Source: CAYQJS01 sp964417895
GTDB lineage: Bacteria; Chloroflexota; UBA6077; SHYK01
NCBI GenBank assembly: GCA_964417895.1
Contig: CAYQJS010000003.1
Location: 1-64,000, forward strand
Reading direction: 5' to 3'
DNA: 64,000 nucleotides
Position numbers and translations under genes: made by a program. Under the pieces are notes generated by a model. That model was not told the origin of the DNA. It did no database searches and was given only the letters and a program-made list of their open reading frames with translations. Shown here one piece after another: positions 62,066 through 64,000 of the stretch. How positions within the stretch are numbered: position 1 is the first letter of the stretch; each line of letters begins with the position of its first letter.

Positions 62066-64000
62066 CGAAGGACCAGATACTCGTGGCCGTCGACAGTTCC
62101 CTTGTCCCGAATGCCGTGAGATTCACAGTGTTCAACGCTCTCGGTAAAGCGGTCCACGACCCGGAACCAGGGGGCGCTAATTCGCGTCAGCTCGTCGGCC
62201 ATGTTGCACTTACGGCTTCTACCCAAATGCAGAACGAGGACGCCTCCGGGCTTTAGCCGCTCCCTCGACTGCCGGAACACGGACTCATATGTCCGGAAGT
62301 CTTCCTTTTGACGTTCGTCTACAAACAGGAGTGGTTTTGCTCGGAAGTCTTCGGCGGACCAACCGGAAAACCACAAGCGCATCCAATTCGCCATGTAGAA
62401 TCTCGTGCTGTCGAAGAACGGTGGACTGGTAATTATTGCGTCGAGATTCTGAATATGGCTAGGCCACCAGCTAGTTGCATCCTGAAACAGCATTTCGCCG
62501 CTCACGAAGCTGTTGGAGTAGCCGGCCCGGAGACTGCGGACCACCTTCGCCGTGAGGCGCGGCATTAAAGGTCGGTACTCAAATTCGCCGGTGGGAACGA
62601 ACGGCGTGATCGGGTGAGACCGGCGGGAGAGTGCGTAGGGTCGATTGCCGTGAAGAATGTGAAGAAGGCTGGCCATGACCAAGGCTGCCGACGGGTCGGA
62701 AGGAGGGTTCAGCCGAAAGTAACGGCGGCCGATTATGACTTCGCGCAGCGTGGCAGGGTGAAAATAGTCCCTAATCTTTCGATTGAAGCCAAGAGCATGT
62801 GTCTCCGATAGCTCGTCCGGCGTCACTTGCGATTCGCGGAGGGCTTCGCCGAGTTCGGACAGGATGGGCTCGGAGTCGCTCCAAGTCGCACGCCCTAGTT
62901 TGGCGGCTCCGATCACAACGGCAGCTGGACTGATGTCAAAGGCAAATGCCCTTCGGCCGCTGAGGGCCGCCTCAAAGGGAATAGTAGCTACGCCGGCGAA
63001 CGGATCAAGAACCGAACCCCCCTCGGGTACAAAAGTTTCGACTAGATGCGCGGCCAGCGAAGGTTTCATTTTCCCCTGGAAGGAGCAAAGCGAATGGAGA
63101 GGGTGTCCCCAGTTGCGTTTCGAGTAAGGCATGTGTTGGTGAGGAAGGAGATCCTTGAACGACTCCCACCTGCTCCTCCAAGGCTCTGGAGGCCTCTGAG
63201 CCGCTGGCGCAGAGCCGTCCTTCCGCAGGATCAGTAGCACCTGGTGCAAGATTCCGCCGCTTCTTGACATTCTTCGTCGCAAAACTACTCGATCCTCAAG
63301 GCGTAGCCCGCGCTTGTTCAGTAGCTGGAGCAACAGATCGTCGGTTGGCACGTGAACGCCACCGTACACCGAGTCACCGATGTCGATCGCGAAGGTTGCT
63401 TGGCTAGTTAGGTGTGGGACAATACCGTCAATAATCAACGTCATGTCTTGAAAGTAGCTCTGAACCATCTTGGGGATGCGAGGGTCATAGGCGTTTCGGG
63501 ACAATTCTCGAACTACATCACCGACGGCGGAGTCGGTCGCGCTCAGCACTCGTCGGTTCGAAACATCATTGATTCCAGCCGGCACCGCTCGTGTTCGGAA
63601 TTCGGCCAAGTCGTCGGGGCTTTGGAGGCAGTCGAGAAACCAAAGCTCAAGCTTTGTGTTCCGGAAGTAGTTTGTCCCGTTCAAGTAAGGGGGGCTCGTC
63701 ACCACGGCGTCGATCTTCAATGGGGGGATTTTCCTGATGGCCTTAGCGTCCTCCGCGATCAGCCGCGGCGGTGCCGTCAGCCACGTATAGCCTATCCGCA
63801 TGAGATCAGAGCTCATGAGGGAAAGTTGGGCCTGGACGCTCGCTTGAAAATCGGGTGGCTCTGCTGCGAGCTCGCCAGGTGTCTTGTAGCGGAGATCGCC
63901 AGCTCTTGTTAGCAAGGATCCCGGAATCAGGCTCGCGAGGACCGCAACTCTGGCTAGGGATGCTAGAAAAGGATCTTGACAAGTCAGATTGTCGAGAAAC
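62062..64000 (-). CDS. DNA methyltransferase (N4/N6 type), 5' end outside the window
   Basis: At least 645 residues; the frame remains open to the right edge, so the N-terminus is missing. Two catalytic motifs are visible: DAVVTSPPYLNGTNYF (DNA about 63665-63710) and LDAIITSPPFFDSTRFY (about 62400-62445). The SAM-binding motif GGSVLDPFAGVATIPFEAAL lies between (about 62970-63035). This order and the two (T/N)SPP(Y/F) motifs suggest a duplicated or two-lobed amino-methyltransferase. It ends in a four-base overlap with the HNH gene. It could protect host DNA from that nuclease; a BREX- or DISARM-like larger locus to the right cannot be excluded. Confidence 0.85.
   Translation of the reverse strand, partial: FLDNLTCQDPFLASLARVAVLASLIPGSLLTRAGDLRYKTPGELAAEPPDFQASVQAQLSLMSSDLMRIGYTWLTAPPRLIAEDAKAIRKIPPLKIDAVVTSPPYLNGTNYFRNTKLELWFLDCLQSPDDLAEFRTRAVPAGINDVSNRRVLSATDSAVGDVVRELSRNAYDPRIPKMVQSYFQDMTLIIDGIVPHLTSQATFAIDIGDSVYGGVHVPTDDLLLQLLNKRGLRLEDRVVLRRRMSRSGGILHQVLLILRKDGSAPAAQRPPEPWRSRWESFKDLLPHQHMPYSKRNWGHPLHSLCSFQGKMKPSLAAHLVETFVPEGGSVLDPFAGVATIPFEAALSGRRAFAFDISPAAVVIGAAKLGRATWSDSEPILSELGEALRESQVTPDELSETHALGFNRKIRDYFHPATLREVIIGRRYFRLNPPSDPSAALVMASLLHILHGNRPYALSRRSHPITPFVPTGEFEYRPLMPRLTAKVVRSLRAGYSNSFVSGEMLFQDATSWWPSHIQNLDAIITSPPFFDSTRFYMANWMRLWFSGWSAEDFRAKPLLFVDERQKEDFRTYESVFRQSRERLKPGGVLVLHLGRSRKCNMADELTRISAPWFRVVDRFTESVEHCESHGIRDKGTVDGHEYLVLR

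Overview
The window is high-GC bacterial DNA, apparently from a draft or metagenome scaffold because it holds a run of ten Ns beside long homopolymers at 41067-41140. The mix of genes (Rho, a LytR-CpsA-Psr protein, a T-box leader, a c-di-AMP riboswitch, many family-5 solute-binding lipoproteins and amidohydrolases, and dispersed heptanucleotide repeats) fits an uncultured Chloroflexota-like lineage. That assignment is an inference from content; no rRNA or other phylogenetic marker is present. No tRNA, rRNA, CRISPR array, transposase or phage gene was found.

Layout. 1-16 kb is a catabolic region: three amidohydrolases, a ThDP-dependent decarboxylase/synthase-like enzyme, a heme-oxygenase-fold protein, two related solute-binding lipoproteins without permeases, two tandem retropepsin-like proteins and two fumarate-reductase-type flavoproteins. 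16-30 kb is housekeeping: GAF sensor, SDR oxidoreductase, LCP cell-wall ligase, glutamate formimidoyltransferase, HMA metallochaperone, YchF, VanZ, a lysylphosphatidylglycerol-synthase-like membrane protein, a c-di-AMP riboswitch with a 3D-domain wall protein, Rho, a transaldolase-like enzyme, rhodanese, HemE, HemH, EgtD and a C-terminal remnant of purM. 30-45 kb is a peptide-scavenging block on one strand: two exported M16 peptidase-family proteins, then two oligopeptide ABC transporters (binding proteins, four permeases, two ATPases). 45-53 kb holds two toxin-antitoxin-like pairs, an isoleucine-type T-box in front of citramalate synthase, a divergent pair of tiny genes, a formyl-THF cyclo-ligase-like gene, another orphan binding protein and exonuclease III. 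53-61 kb has a secreted subtilisin, a cysteine-less racemase-fold protein, two adjacent paralogous binding proteins (one frameshifted at its last codons) and a double cupin. The right edge (61-64 kb, visibly less GC-rich) holds an HNH nuclease gene tail-to-tail with a DNA methyltransferase that runs out of the window, probably a restriction-modification or defence locus.

The strongest unexplained structure is a family of heptanucleotide (7-bp) tandem arrays. They lie between genes, form two similar inverted-arm elements, and have been built into the coding sequences of the peptide ABC transporter (a permease and both ATPases) and of the formyl-THF cyclo-ligase-like gene, where 21-bp multiples encode period-7 peptide repeats. 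Because one unit changes the reading frame, these arrays could act as slippage-prone phase switches. The two RNA switches (c-di-AMP riboswitch at 23 kb, T-box at 46 kb) are recognised classes, each with a visible terminator.
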